Assembly: GCA_022814565.1 (NCBI GenBank)
Contig: JAKLNG010000002.1
Span: 372,001 to 436,000, forward strand
Source: Phaeophleospora eucalypticola
Taxonomy: Eukaryota > Ascomycota > Dothideomycetes > Mycosphaerellales > Mycosphaerellaceae
Length of the DNA: 64,000 nucleotides
Direction: 5' to 3'
Positions 41,593 to 51,407 of this stretch are shown here, in pieces. The translations under genes were made by a program, and so were the position numbers. Position 1 is the first letter of the stretch. Each line of letters opens with the position of its first letter. The notes beneath the pieces are model-generated. The model was not told the DNA's origin and ran no database searches. It was given only the letters and a program-made list of their open reading frames with translations.

Positions 41593-43242
41593 TCAACTCG
41601 TCGTCTGCTCATCCGTCCCCGTCGCCGCGCGAAAGCTCTCCTCCGCACTACTATTCTGCCACAACCACGTGTGAACCTTATCCCTCGGCGGCGACTCCTG
41701 TCTCCAAGGCAGCGCTCTCACATGCTCGCCTTCGAGACTCCCGTCCTGCGGAGGCACTCCATACCCAACATCCTGGCGAAAGACCTCACTCTCCCCAGAA
41801 ACCCCATACCGGTCTTTCTGCCGCTGAAACCGCTGCCGCGAGCGCATGAGCCGTTCTTCCCGCTCCGCCAACGCCCGTTCTCGCTCATGCAGATCGCTCT
41901 CCCAGTTATCTAGCTCCTCTTCTCGCTCGTCGAGGTCGTTTTCGAGGAGTTCGGCTTCCTGCTCGCGATCTGCGACGTCGTCGAGCCGGTTGTCGACTTC
42001 TTCCGCTTTGCGAAGGAGGGTGTAGAAGGCAGAGTAGACTTGCTCTGTTGCTTTCTCCATGTCGAAGGTCTCTTCCTCACTGGTTTCGGCGGAGGATTGG
42101 TCTCTTCGCAGATTAGGAATCGGTCTCATGGTTTCTGCTAGACGATCGATATCGGTGATTTGGCATTTGAGCTGGTACATTTGTTCGCGGAGGAGTTCGT
42201 CGAGATCTCGCGCGGCTTCCCAGTGGGTTTGCATTGTTTGGAATAGGGCTTGTAGAATGTTCATGTGCCTTGCCGCTTCTTCTTCGTTGTGTTTCGATAA
42301 TTGTTGGCGAGCAAAATCAGCTTCTTGCAATCCGAGCTTCAGCAGTTCCTTCTCCTGCAGTGCTGTCGTCCATGCTCGCAAGATTTCCGGGCTGTCATCC
42401 AGACTTGGCAGGTCATTAGCTTCCGGCGACAAAGAAATGTCCGTGGACTCGTCTTCCATTACCTGTACAGTCTTTCTCTGGTCATGATTTGACTCGCTGT
42501 TCAAGTCTTTGCTCATGATCACATAGTCCACCTTGACGACTTTGTTCCTCGTCTTCCGATCTCCAGGTGAACACGCATCCGTGTCGAATCCTAGGCGTTT
42601 GTAAAAATTCCGCGCAAAAGCGTTGCTCAGAAAACACGTCAACATGACTTTCTCCACTTCCACGCTGCGGGCGAAGGCCTCCGCAGCTGCCATGAGGAAT
42701 TGACCCAGCCCTTTTCCTCTGGCGTTCTCGGTGAGATGTATCTCGTAAATGTAGAGCACCGGCACAGCCGGCGTCGAATCGTGTGTAAGCATAAAGCTCA
42801 AGAATCCTTCAAATTCCATGTCGTCCACGTCTTGAGACTCTTCACCAGGAAGAAGTCTCCGAACCAGGAGATAACGCATTTCTTTCTCTTTCATTTCCCG
42901 CTTCTTCCGCTTGGGATGCCAGCCCCAGCTGCTGTTCTCGTAGTCTTTGCGGCTCGTGGTCTCAATCAGGGTATAGCATTGCTCGAGCTCGCGAGACGTC
43001 AAGTCTTCGGCGAAAACGAGCGACGCGAATGAACGACGCGGTCCGATTCCATATTCGAAGTATCGGGGTTCAAAGTAGCGCTCGGTGAACTCTTGATGAC
43101 CCAAAGCGTTCGCATCGTCGATCAGACTTCCCTGCGGGCTCTGTGCAACCTTCTTGCTCCTCCTCCGCGAGCTGTTTTGCGGCTGCGGACTCGGCTCGCT
43201 TGGGGTAGACTGCGAAATCGCTTCGCTTTTGCGTTTGGCCAT
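41593..43242 (-). CDS. NAT4: N-alpha-acetyltransferase NatD (Nat4/NAA40) with long C-terminal coiled-coil extension
   Basis: This single exon encodes 549 residues from the ATG at 43242; the frame continues upstream without family similarity. Residues about 55-247 form the NatD GNAT domain: the YENSSWGW block, the YIYEIHL strand, the acetyl-CoA loop ARGKGLGQF, and the NAFARNFYKRLGF and VDYVIMSKDL ends. NatD acetylates the N-terminal serine of histones H4 and H2A. Known NatD proteins end shortly after this point (about 240-285 residues). Here the frame runs on, without interruption, for about 300 further residues: an acidic linker, Leu/Glu/Gln-rich helices (about 285-370), and a strongly charged coiled coil (about 405-480, with repeated REEEL/ERERAL/REERL heptads), ending in a low-complexity tail. 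The gene is convergent with NOP7, with 126 nt between stops. Confidence 0.9.
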   Translation of the reverse strand: MAKRKSEAISQSTPSEPSPQPQNSSRRRSKKVAQSPQGSLIDDANALGHQEFTERYFEPRYFEYGIGPRRSFASLVFAEDLTSRELEQCYTLIETTSRKDYENSSWGWHPKRKKREMKEKEMRYLLVRRLLPGEESQDVDDMEFEGFLSFMLTHDSTPAVPVLYIYEIHLTENARGKGLGQFLMAAAEAFARSVEVEKVMLTCFLSNAFARNFYKRLGFDTDACSPGDRKTRNKVVKVDYVIMSKDLNSESNHDQRKTVQVMEDESTDISLSPEANDLPSLDDSPEILRAWTTALQEKELLKLGLQEADFARQQLSKHNEEEAARHMNILQALFQTMQTHWEAARDLDELLREQMYQLKCQITDIDRLAETMRPIPNLRRDQSSAETSEEETFDMEKATEQVYSAFYTLLRKAEEVDNRLDDVADREQEAELLENDLDEREEELDNWESDLHERERALAEREERLMRSRQRFQRQKDRYGVSGESEVFRQDVGYGVPPQDGSLEGEHVRALPWRQESPPRDKVHTWLWQNSSAEESFRAATGTDEQTTS

Positions 43243-43592
43243 GCTGTTGTTCTGGTCGCGGATAACAGTCTGAAAATCTTCAAAACAGCAGCGAGCGCGA
43301 GAATGTACGTCAGAACGAGAGTCGGTAAGAGAAGCGGAGTAGATGTATGAGAAGAGCAAGGTTGTTTCGGAACGCGCGTGGTCACGATGGAGCTGTTGTG
43401 CAGCTGCGAGCTGCAATGTGCAAGGTTTCGGCTCGGCATTAATAGCGCCGAGCGCACGTGCACCGGCCCAGGGTCTGACGACTTTCACATGTTCATCAAT
43501 GACGCCGCCACTACTTTTCCGTCCATCTCGACTTCGTGTCGCTAAATTGCCCAAATCCCGACTTCCTATTATTGTTCAATGCGCTCGGAATT
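43243..43592. promoter_or_regulatory. Shared promoter region between NAT4 and the LYR-protein gene
   Basis: This 350-nt spacer lies between divergent start codons at 43242 (-) and 43593 (+). It must serve both genes. No obvious motif was identified. Confidence 0.55.
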
Positions 43593-44065
43593 ATGAGGGC
43601 TACAATACGCCGATATGCAACAATCGACTCAGGCCGAAAGCTGCGCGGCAAAGACGCGCCACTCTCCCTGGAACATGTTCGTACCTTCGCTATCTCCCTT
43701 CGGAAACACCAATTGACCATTTCAAACAGTTTGTGCAAAGACAGAAAGTAATGTCGCTCTGGCGCGATTGCATGAGGACTATATACAGTTTGTCACTCCT
43801 CAAGTTTTCGAGAATGGCACTGACGAGCCATCAGAAATCCCACCATCCGACAGCACTCGAGAAGAGATGCGAACTTTTGCCCGCCAAGAATTTGATCGAT
43901 ATAGGAAAATCAACGATCTTGTATGCCGCCCGCTCATACTCTCAACCTCCTTGAGGTATTGACATTCTGACTTACTTGGCACAGGGTCACATTCGATATC
44001 TATGTTCCACCGGAAAGACGCAGCTTGACTCCATGAAGAGATATGTGATTCAACAGGCTAGATGA
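43593..44065 (+). CDS. LYR-motif mitochondrial protein, LYRM2-like
   Basis: The four-exon model (43593-43676, 43730-43787, 43835-43920, 43985-44065; introns 53, 47 and 64 nt) encodes 102 residues with every junction in frame. A basic N terminus rich in Arg (MRATIRRYATIDSGRKLRG) looks like a mitochondrial presequence. It is followed by FVQRQKVMSLWRDCMRTIYKIP, where the LYR tripeptide is L-W-R, then TREEMRTFARQEFDRYRKI and the closing GHIRYLCSTGKTQLDSM helix. This matches LYRM2-type small complex1_LYR proteins, which act in assembly of respiratory complexes or Fe-S proteins together with mitochondrial acyl-carrier protein. The precise client is unknown. No single frame shows the gene, so it is easily missed by ORF calling. 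Confidence 0.87.
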
Positions 44066-44668
44066 CCACGCTAGAGGGTATCCGAGGGACTTTCAATAGG
44101 ATTGTGGCTGTCTGGCCGGTTGCGGACTAAGACGAGGAAGAAAGCTTTGCAGTTGATTGTCCGCCGTATCCTATTGCCACTGTGCGCCTGGACGCCTTCA
44201 GTATTCAGCAGTACCTGGGCCTGGCGCCGTGCGACAAGTGGGACTCTGAGATCTATGAGACTACTGCCATGGTTGCGAAGTGCGGTGCGGTAGATCAGAA
44301 TGACGATGGGGAAGGTACGCCGAGATGAGGGAGAAGGGAGGGGAGACTGTGTATACACGCAAGTCGAACATTGTTGTACAGAGTACCTATGTGATTAAAG
44401 CTTGTGAATGGGACCAAGACACTTGAATCACTCCTTGGTGAGATGACGAGGGCAAGAAAAGAAAGCAACGAAGTCACACGACGGAAAGACATTAATTGCT
44501 CTGTTGTTGTGTACAATCCCAAATCATCAGATCTGCCCAAAATCATCAATCGTCGCTGTTATCCGCCCCGGGCTCGTACAGTATTACCGCTTTTCGCCTT
44601 CAATTCCTAGGGTATAAAGCTGGAACTTTCCAAGAAAAGATTAAGAGTGCATCAGGCCTCTGGCAACC
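44066..44668. other. Intergenic region, convergent 3' ends
   Basis: This 603-nt stretch lies between the LYR gene (+) and PIL1 (-). Short frames at 44071-44358 and 44295-44549 on the minus strand have no domain character. Nothing else was seen. Confidence 0.55.
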
Positions 44669-45777
44669 TTAAGCAGCCTGGGCACGCTCCTCATCACGGC
44701 CACGCTCGACCTCATCCTCATCGTCATCGTACTCCTGCTGGTGCTGGCTGGCAGGGACCCACAGGCCAGACTCGCGGGACTGGTCCTGCTCGCTCAAGTC
44801 AACACCGCTGGCGTTGTTGCGGCGGCGCTGAGAGAGGGTTCGTGCGCGGGTAGAGAGGTTGGACTTGACGGCAGCGTTCTGCTCGACCCAGTTGGTAAGA
44901 GCGTCTTCGCAGTCCTGGATGATGGCCTTGGAGGCCTCGTAGCCATCGTAGGCGTTGCGGGTCTCGCCAGGGGTAACTGGGGTGTCGTCAACGAGCTCGA
45001 GCAAGTGCTTTCCGAAGCCGGCGATGATGGCCATCTTCTCGCTGTGCTCACGGAGAGCATCGAACTGGTAAGTGAAGGCAGCCTTCAGCTTCTCGCGGGT
45101 GATATTAGACAGTTGAGCCTCAGCGACGAGGGACTCGGCCTCGGCTCGGACAAGCTCCTGCTCCAAGACGACAATCTTGGGGCTGTTTGGCTCCTTGTAC
45201 TTCAACTGAGCGATCTGGTCGGTGATCTTCTGCTTGCGGTCTCTGCTGGGCTGAACGGAAGCCTCGATGTTGCGGATGCTCTTCATGGTGACGCGGTATT
45301 GGTCGTAACGGTCGACAAACTGGTCCTCGAGCTCACCAATTTCGTAGATGAGCACACCGAGCTTGTCTGTCACGTCCGAAACATCGTCGTCGCATCCCTC
45401 ACCCCAGATGGAAAGCGATTGCTGAAGTACACATTAGCGAGGGTTGCTATTGTTTTGCTCCAGAGCAACTTACTGCAACTTCCATGCGCTCTCTGCCAAC
45501 GAGCTCCATAGAGCGCATAACGTTCTTCTCCATCTTCACAAGCGAAGACAGCTTCTTTGCGAGGTCAGGGCCGAAGGCACCTGGGTGGACCGACTTGCGG
45601 AACGTGTGGCCTGCGGTTGTCAGCTTCCGCTCGCCATGCTCTTGAGCACGTGGACTTACCAATGTTGGACTTGCCGAAGATACGACCAGCCTTGGTGGAG
45701 GAAGATGGCGGCGGCGGGTTCTGAATCTGCGACGCCGTAGGGGCGCGCGACTGGCGCATGGAGTATGTGCGATGCAT
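44669..45777 (-). CDS. PIL1: Eisosome core component Pil1/Lsp1
   Basis: The three-exon model (45660-45777, 45474-45610, 44669-45421) encodes 335 residues. The N terminus MHRTYSMRQSRAPTASQ is the typical lipid-binding segment of fungal Pil1. It is followed by the F-BAR-like Pil1 core: KSVHPGAFGPDLAKKLSSLV, SIWGEGCDDDVSDVTDK, YRVTMKSIRNIEASVQPSR and LVEAEAQLSNI-type helices. The tail is acidic. Pil1 polymerises into the furrow-shaped eisosome under the plasma membrane and binds PI(4,5)P2. In yeast it is regulated by Pkh kinases and recruits Slm1, whose homologue lies 7 kb away in this window. Size and exon pattern fit other filamentous ascomycetes. Confidence 0.96.
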
Positions 45778-46916
45778 GGTGGGCGAGAGGTGTGAGGGGC
45801 TTGGAGGGTGGATCAGCTGGTGGAGATGGTATAAAGGTCGTGTGGAATGATCGTCGCGTGGATGTTCAGCACAGGTGTGGCTGATGATATGGTGATATGG
45901 GAGAGGAGAGGAGGAGAAGGAGGTGGGCGCGGCAGAGCAATAGTGTATATACCTCCTGGTGGTCGTCTGGAACCCGCGGAAGCTGCGAGCCACGAACCTG
46001 CCCTGACGTCAAGCCAGCGGACGGGGCCAGGTTGTGGCGCGTGCCCGGACTTAGACGCCCGCTTGTTCGCTTTTGCAGCATCCGCACCGCTGATCCAAAC
46101 ACTTCGCCAGCTTCCCGGTTGCTGTCACGACCGTCCATCTCACGAGCTGCCTGCGCGAATGCACCACCACCATTGATATCGCCATCTAGACTGCGAGCTA
46201 GCATTTAACGACTCTTCTCATCAAATTTACCATCCTTCACGGCGCCTCGCAGTGTGTGCCGCGCGACGACAATGCCAAATCGCATCTCCGTAGCAACAAA
46301 GCCTCGCACACTCCCAGTCCCATTCCGTCTGCCCTCTAAACACGACGTCATTCGAACTCTGTTCTCCGTAACGCCAGTCCAGGCGCTCGATGCGTCTGCG
46401 AGCCGTTGTGCCTGAAAATCGCTGCAAGCCTGGAGTGTAAAATTCATTCTCATTAAATCCTTCGAGGCCCATAGAACGTATTGTCGGAGAATTTCAGTCA
46501 CTTTTTTGTTTGATGAATTGTAATACAGCGCTCTACCAAGTATCATACAAAGGATCGAGCCAACCAGCTCGACATGCTCAATCTAGTAGAGAGAACGCCA
46601 CGCTATGTTTCCGCCGATGCGGACTCTATGATCCGCATTCGTTCTTGGGATTCTCCGCGAAAGCTCCTGTACTCCAAATGAACGCCCCACCCCAATATTG
46701 GTATTAGTACTGAATTCTTGCACTGCAACGCTTCCATCTTTTACCCATGTCTTGGATTGCCTCCGATGACATTTTCTGGATTCTCGATGTTGACAGTCAC
46801 TGACTTCTTAGAAGAACGTCTGGCCCACTGGCTGTATCATCCCGCCCGCATTGCTCTCACAAGACGATGGTCTCAATCTGCTTCTGCTGTCTCTGGCGAG
46901 TGCGACGACGGCCATG
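45778..46916. other. Intergenic region
   Basis: This 1.14-kb stretch lies upstream of PIL1 and downstream of the next minus-strand gene. An ATG-started 113-codon frame (46205-46546, -) is present, but another frame of the same strand is equally open and neither has a domain, so I do not call it. Confidence 0.5.
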
Positions 46917-49307
46917 CTACTGGCCGTTGCTGGACTCTCCAGTGGGCATGGAGTTGGGACGTGCTTGACCCGACGACGGCCCTGGTGCGTTGACTGCCGT
47001 GAACCCGCCTGTCGAAGGCCGGAATGCCTTGTCCGCGGGCATGTCGGCGTCGAGGTCGATCGGAGTCTGCGCATCGCTGCCGGGCGGCGGTGCAGACATC
47101 GGTCCTCGGTTGGGCAGTCTTGGACCCGGCTCATTCACTGGAAACGCTTCAGTCCCGAACGCACGCACAGACTCTTCGTTTTGGGCCGCAAACGAGAACT
47201 TCATGGACTGGCCCGATCGTGGCAAGTTCAAGCCAGGCGTATACACCTTGACCTTATCGAAAGACACCGGGCCAGAGCCATTTCTGTCCTGAGAGACCTG
47301 ATCTGGTCCAATTGACGTACCTTGGGTCGTGTCGTATCCCTTGTGAGGACCGTTCGCTGGAGGTGGGTTGGGCGTGCCGCCGTTGGAAGCGGGCGAAGGT
47401 GCAGCACCCATGGGAGTTCCGTTTGGTCGACCGCCGAGTTGCATGGGGTTGAGATGTTGCTGCGAGTTGTACGGTTGCTGCGCCGCGTGTTGCATGCTCC
47501 GCTTTCTCTCCAGGTCGATTGCATGCTGCTGCTGAGCTTGTTCAGGATGGAACGGTTGGCCTGGTTGTGGCTGGGGTGCAAATCCCATAACAGCCATCTT
47601 CTGGCTCTCCATCATCTGCTGATGCTTGGCCATTTCTGCTTGTGCCTTGGCCTGGTCCTCCTTCCACTTGTCCACTCGAGCCTTGTGCGCCGAGATCTGT
47701 GCGCCGTACGACATGCATTGCCAGTTATTGTTCTCGGTCTTGGCGCCCTGGTTGATCAGGTGGTCGATTTGCATGTACAAGTGACGTAGGGAGCGAGCAA
47801 GCTCAACTGGAAAGATGCCGTTGACCTGCAGGCAACCAGAATCCAGCACAGTCTGGAATGCCTTGATCGCGACACCTTCGGGAGTCGCAGCCAAGTCAGT
47901 GTGGATTACCGCGGGAGGGCCGACTGGATGATGATCCGGCTCGTCGTATCTACGAGGGCGTCCAGGACCTCTTCTCTGGGCTTGTTGCATATGGTGCTGA
48001 TGCATTTGTTGCCGATGCTGAGCCTGATATTGCTCAGTCACCGAATGCGTCAGCCGCTGCTGAGCCCATGACTTGAGCGCGTTCTGTATGAATTGAACAC
48101 CGAATGAAAGGGGCCCGTCGGGAGCCCCTGGATTGGGAAGCGGACGGTCGAGATCCTTCTCGTCATCCGAGTCACCGTCATCGCCGGCCCCGAAGAGAGA
48201 TAGGAAGCTGTCGAGTGGGTTGTTGGATGGTTGTGGTGTCTTCGATGCCCTCTTCTCTGGCTTCTCGGGCGGAGGGCTTGGTGGCATAGCGGTGATTCCT
48301 CCGAAGTTGCTAAGCGCCATTGACAAGTCGTCCAGCTTGCGCACCATCTCAGCGACAGTGTCGGGCTTTTGAGGCTTTGGGTCGGGCTTGATGTCGATGA
48401 ACTGGATGACTGGCTGCGGCATGGGTGGTGGAGGAGGTGGCAAATGGGGAGGGCCGCGTTGTGGTGGGGCCCCCATTGGGTAGGGCGGTGGAATGTGTTG
48501 TGGGCGATGAGGCTGCTGGGGGTGCTGGTGCTGTGGGGGAGGCGGAGGGCCATGCTGCGGAGGCAGAGGAGGTCCCTGTCTTGGCCCACCCGGCTGCGGC
48601 GGCGGCGGGGCTGGTGGCGGTGCCGGCGGCTGTTGCTGCGGCTGCTGCTTTTGAGTCGGCAGGGGCTCATTTCTTGCTGCTGGTTGGGCCGGCGTGGGTA
48701 CTGGAGCATTCTGTGCGGGTGCCTTTGTGGATTGCTGCTCCGGCTTTGACTTTTGCTTGGCATTGACACGTGATTTTGCCTTAGCTTTGGGCCGCCCACC
48801 CTTCTGCTTTTCGTCGTCATCTTCCTTTGCTTCGATATAGTAATTCATGAAATTAAGTCCGTAATCGTCTCCTTCAGGTGCTGGACTAGGGTCCTTGAAG
48901 GGTGACTCTTCCCGCTCGCTGGGTGGCGCTGACACGAGTGAAGAAAGTGCGGACGAGGCAGGCGAAGCTACTTCTGCGGGCTCAGGCTCAGGTTCAGGCT
49001 TCGGCGAGGCCTTACGCTTTCGCGTATTCTTGGTCTCCGAGACGGCCATATCTTGAGAATAGCGAAACCGAACGTTCGGAGAGCGTCGGGGCCGAGTCAC
49101 TGCAATGGTGTCGCCTAGGTCTTCCTTTGCCTTTGGTTGCCGTACGTTGAGCTTCAATCGTGGTTTCTTGGCCGGTGGTTGATCTGCTGATTGCGACTCG
49201 GTGTCGGGAGTGGATGGTGATGGACTTGCTTGACTTCCGTTAGGCTGCAGTGAAGGTGACCGGCCATCCGGGAGCGTGTCGTCCTCGAGGTTGGTGCCTG
49301 GGGCCAT
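46917..49307 (-). CDS. Large Pro/Gln-rich, probably nuclear protein of unknown function
   Basis: This single exon encodes 796 residues from the ATG at 49307. An in-frame ATG at 49403 would add 32 residues, and I cannot decide between them. The N-terminal third is basic and disordered, with KKPRLKLNVR, TRPRRSPNVRF and KGGRPKAKAKSR stretches that resemble nuclear localisation and AT-hook-like sequences. A GLNFMNYYIEAKEDDDE segment follows near 155. The centre (about 205-310) is a Pro/Gln/His low-complexity region. Two better-ordered blocks stand out: IQFIDIKPDPKPQKPDTVAEM through LSNFGG (about 295-340), and a helix-rich block from TPEGVAIKAFQTVLDSGCL to the KARVDKWKEDQAKAQAEM coiled coil (about 475-570). 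The tail is Gln/Pro-rich. The composition suggests a transcription or chromatin co-factor, but I recognise no named family. Confidence 0.75.
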   Translation of the reverse strand: MAPGTNLEDDTLPDGRSPSLQPNGSQASPSPSTPDTESQSADQPPAKKPRLKLNVRQPKAKEDLGDTIAVTRPRRSPNVRFRYSQDMAVSETKNTRKRKASPKPEPEPEPAEVASPASSALSSLVSAPPSEREESPFKDPSPAPEGDDYGLNFMNYYIEAKEDDDEKQKGGRPKAKAKSRVNAKQKSKPEQQSTKAPAQNAPVPTPAQPAARNEPLPTQKQQPQQQPPAPPPAPPPPQPGGPRQGPPLPPQHGPPPPPQHQHPQQPHRPQHIPPPYPMGAPPQRGPPHLPPPPPPMPQPVIQFIDIKPDPKPQKPDTVAEMVRKLDDLSMALSNFGGITAMPPSPPPEKPEKRASKTPQPSNNPLDSFLSLFGAGDDGDSDDEKDLDRPLPNPGAPDGPLSFGVQFIQNALKSWAQQRLTHSVTEQYQAQHRQQMHQHHMQQAQRRGPGRPRRYDEPDHHPVGPPAVIHTDLAATPEGVAIKAFQTVLDSGCLQVNGIFPVELARSLRHLYMQIDHLINQGAKTENNNWQCMSYGAQISAHKARVDKWKEDQAKAQAEMAKHQQMMESQKMAVMGFAPQPQPGQPFHPEQAQQQHAIDLERKRSMQHAAQQPYNSQQHLNPMQLGGRPNGTPMGAAPSPASNGGTPNPPPANGPHKGYDTTQGTSIGPDQVSQDRNGSGPVSFDKVKVYTPGLNLPRSGQSMKFSFAAQNEESVRAFGTEAFPVNEPGPRLPNRGPMSAPPPGSDAQTPIDLDADMPADKAFRPSTGGFTAVNAPGPSSGQARPNSMPTGESSNGQ

Positions 49308-50404
49308 GCCGCGTTCCGTTGCCTCTTTGTACTTTCTTATTTTCGCATTCGATATCCGAGAGGTGAAATGGAACACTTGTACTGATCGACTGAAGTCCGA
49401 CATGTATGCGATCAGTGTCGAAAATTTGTCGTTTTGAAGTCGAGTGACAAGACCCGCACGGACACGAGTGGGTCCACGGGCACGAAGCCGTGAACGACAA
49501 CTAGGCGCGTCCGTCGCGCATGTGCAGGTGAATGATATGCAAAATGGCCCAAAAAGGAAGGTACCGCTGTTGTTACAGAAGTCGAGGGCGATGGACGACC
49601 TCGACGGGGCGATGGGTGGTGTTGTTGATGAGGACGAGAAGATTTGCAGAACCCAGGAGGCAAGAATAAGAAGTGTTCTCCGCTGTTTCCGGATTGGGCT
49701 TAGCGTCACGTGATACGGCATGCCAGATTTTATTATTTGCTCGTGACGGATGTCCGCAGACTCGAGAAGTGCAGTATGACCGGACTTCTTGATTTTATGG
49801 GATCTGAGTATTCAGGTCCATCTCTGAAATCGCTATTTTCCTTCTTGCTCCGCCATGCTCGAGTCCTTCACGTGCCAAGCCTTAGCGCAAATTAGGGGGG
49901 GATATGTCTGGGCTTGCCTGGCTTGCATTCTGGAGCACAGAGAGCGGTTTCACACCAACAATCTACAGCAAACGAACACACCGTCTCCGGGAGTCGCAAT
50001 CAACGATTTCTACTGATGCCAATGCTCGAAGAGACACACCCACCCACATTGTTCGATGTCCAGGCCCAATTGATCGACTTCTTCATCCCCTGTTGCCCCT
50101 TCCTCAAACGCAATTGCATGGTAGTAATTCAGTTGAAATAAGTACGAGCTCTGACAGCAACGAAAAAATGCCAGAGGTCTCACTTGATGCTTATTTGCGC
50201 GTCCCAAACCAAGCAATTTGTTCAGGTTCGGACTTCGTGCTGTGCTGACATGGAGAGAGGACCCGCTCTTCGTGCGGGTATAGCCGTACCGAAAAAGGCT
50301 AGTTTTGGAAAGAGCTACCCTCCACGTATTCAATGTTCAAGCTTCACGCGCTGCTACGACTCCAACACTGTACCATCGTCTCTTCAGATACACGACCATC
50401 TACC
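49308..50404. other. Intergenic region between divergent genes
   Basis: This 1.1-kb stretch lies between the divergent Pro/Gln-rich gene and SWP1. The frame of the minus-strand gene stays open to 49721, which may reflect a coding-like leader. No other gene was seen. Confidence 0.5.
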
Positions 50405-51407
50405 ATGAAGTTCGTGCACGCAGCTTACGTTGTCGCACTCTCCCTTTCCTCCGTGGTCTCTGCGGCAAGCTCCTGGACCTTTGATGAAGCAACAGTGCAG
50501 GTGAACAGCAAGGGCTCAGAACCCGCGAAGCACAAGTAAGCTGCCATTGATACGAATTGGAGGTACCAGCGACCTGTATTGACGAAGTCTGGGAATAGAC
50601 TTACTGCAGGCTCTCCAGTCTCGTCCTCCTCGCCGATTATCCTCCCGGCGTCCTCGACGTTGAAGGTCATCCTTACCGCACAAGAAGGCAAGACGCCAAA
50701 GAGGCCACACCAAGCGTTCCTCACATTACAAGAGCCAGACACAGGATTGGAGGAATCGTTCGCACTCAGTGTAAAGGACAATGGCAAGGGCAAAGTCGAT
50801 GTGGTTCGTACTCAGCACAACACGCAGCGATGTGGTCTACATGCAGGAATGCCTCAGGCTGACAATCAATTACCTGTAGTCTCAGAAGGATCTCCCTCTC
50901 CAGTTTCTCACAAGCTCCAAACCACTGAAGGCTTCATTAGTTCTGGCGTCTTTTGGCTCTTCGACACCATACAGCAGCCACGCCTTTAACGTGAAGATTG
51001 AGCCCGATTCCAGCAGTCCACCCATTGTACCATCTCCACCAGAGCGCTACACGAGCAAGCCGGAGATCAACCACATCTTCCGAGCAGATCCACGATCGCC
51101 GCCAAAGATTATCAGCCTGTTCTTTACGCTCGCGATTCTCGTCACGCTTCCCGCATTGATCGGTGGATGGGTGCTTCTGGGAGGAAACTTTGATCACGCT
51201 GGAAAGGCATTTGGGGCCAACCCTCTGGCACATGGCCTCTTTCTTGGAAGCATCGTGGCCATGGAGGGTGTTTTCTTCCTCTACTACTCGAGCTGGAACC
51301 TTTTCCAGACTTTGCCTGTTGCTGCAGTGGTCGGTACTGTCGCGTACGTCAGCGGCAGCCGGGCCCTGAGTGAGGTACAAGAGCGTCGTCTTGCTGGAGA
51401 AAGATGA
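50405..51407 (+). CDS. SWP1: Oligosaccharyltransferase subunit Swp1 (ribophorin II)
   Basis: The three-exon model (50405-50535, 50599-50803, 50880-51407) encodes 287 residues. The signal peptide at 1-20 is followed by a short luminal domain typical of fungal Swp1: STLKVILTAQEG, RPHQAFLTLQEPDTGLEESF and DLPLQFLTSSKPLKASLVLASFG. The C-terminal half has three transmembrane helices (IISLFFTLAILVTLPALIG, HGLFLGSIVAMEGVFFLYY and LFQTLPVAAVVGTVAYVSG) and ends in a short basic tail. Swp1 is part of the ER oligosaccharyltransferase that transfers the lipid-linked glycan to Asn residues. The third exon's frame is hidden among two other open frames and emerges only after splicing. The exact donor of intron 2 (GTTCGT at 50804) is the least certain point. 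Confidence 0.9.

Noticed and set aside
46205..46546. ATG-started 113-codon frame on the minus strand between PIL1 and the Pro/Gln-rich gene.
   Set aside because: A second frame of the same strand (46227-46472) is also open, there is no domain or hydrophobic pattern, and composition is unremarkable. Probably a chance frame.
49308..49721. N-terminal extension of the Pro/Gln-rich protein up to 49721.
   Set aside because: The far-upstream part lacks a good ATG and the residues look like translated leader. The in-frame ATG at 49403 remains an alternative start.
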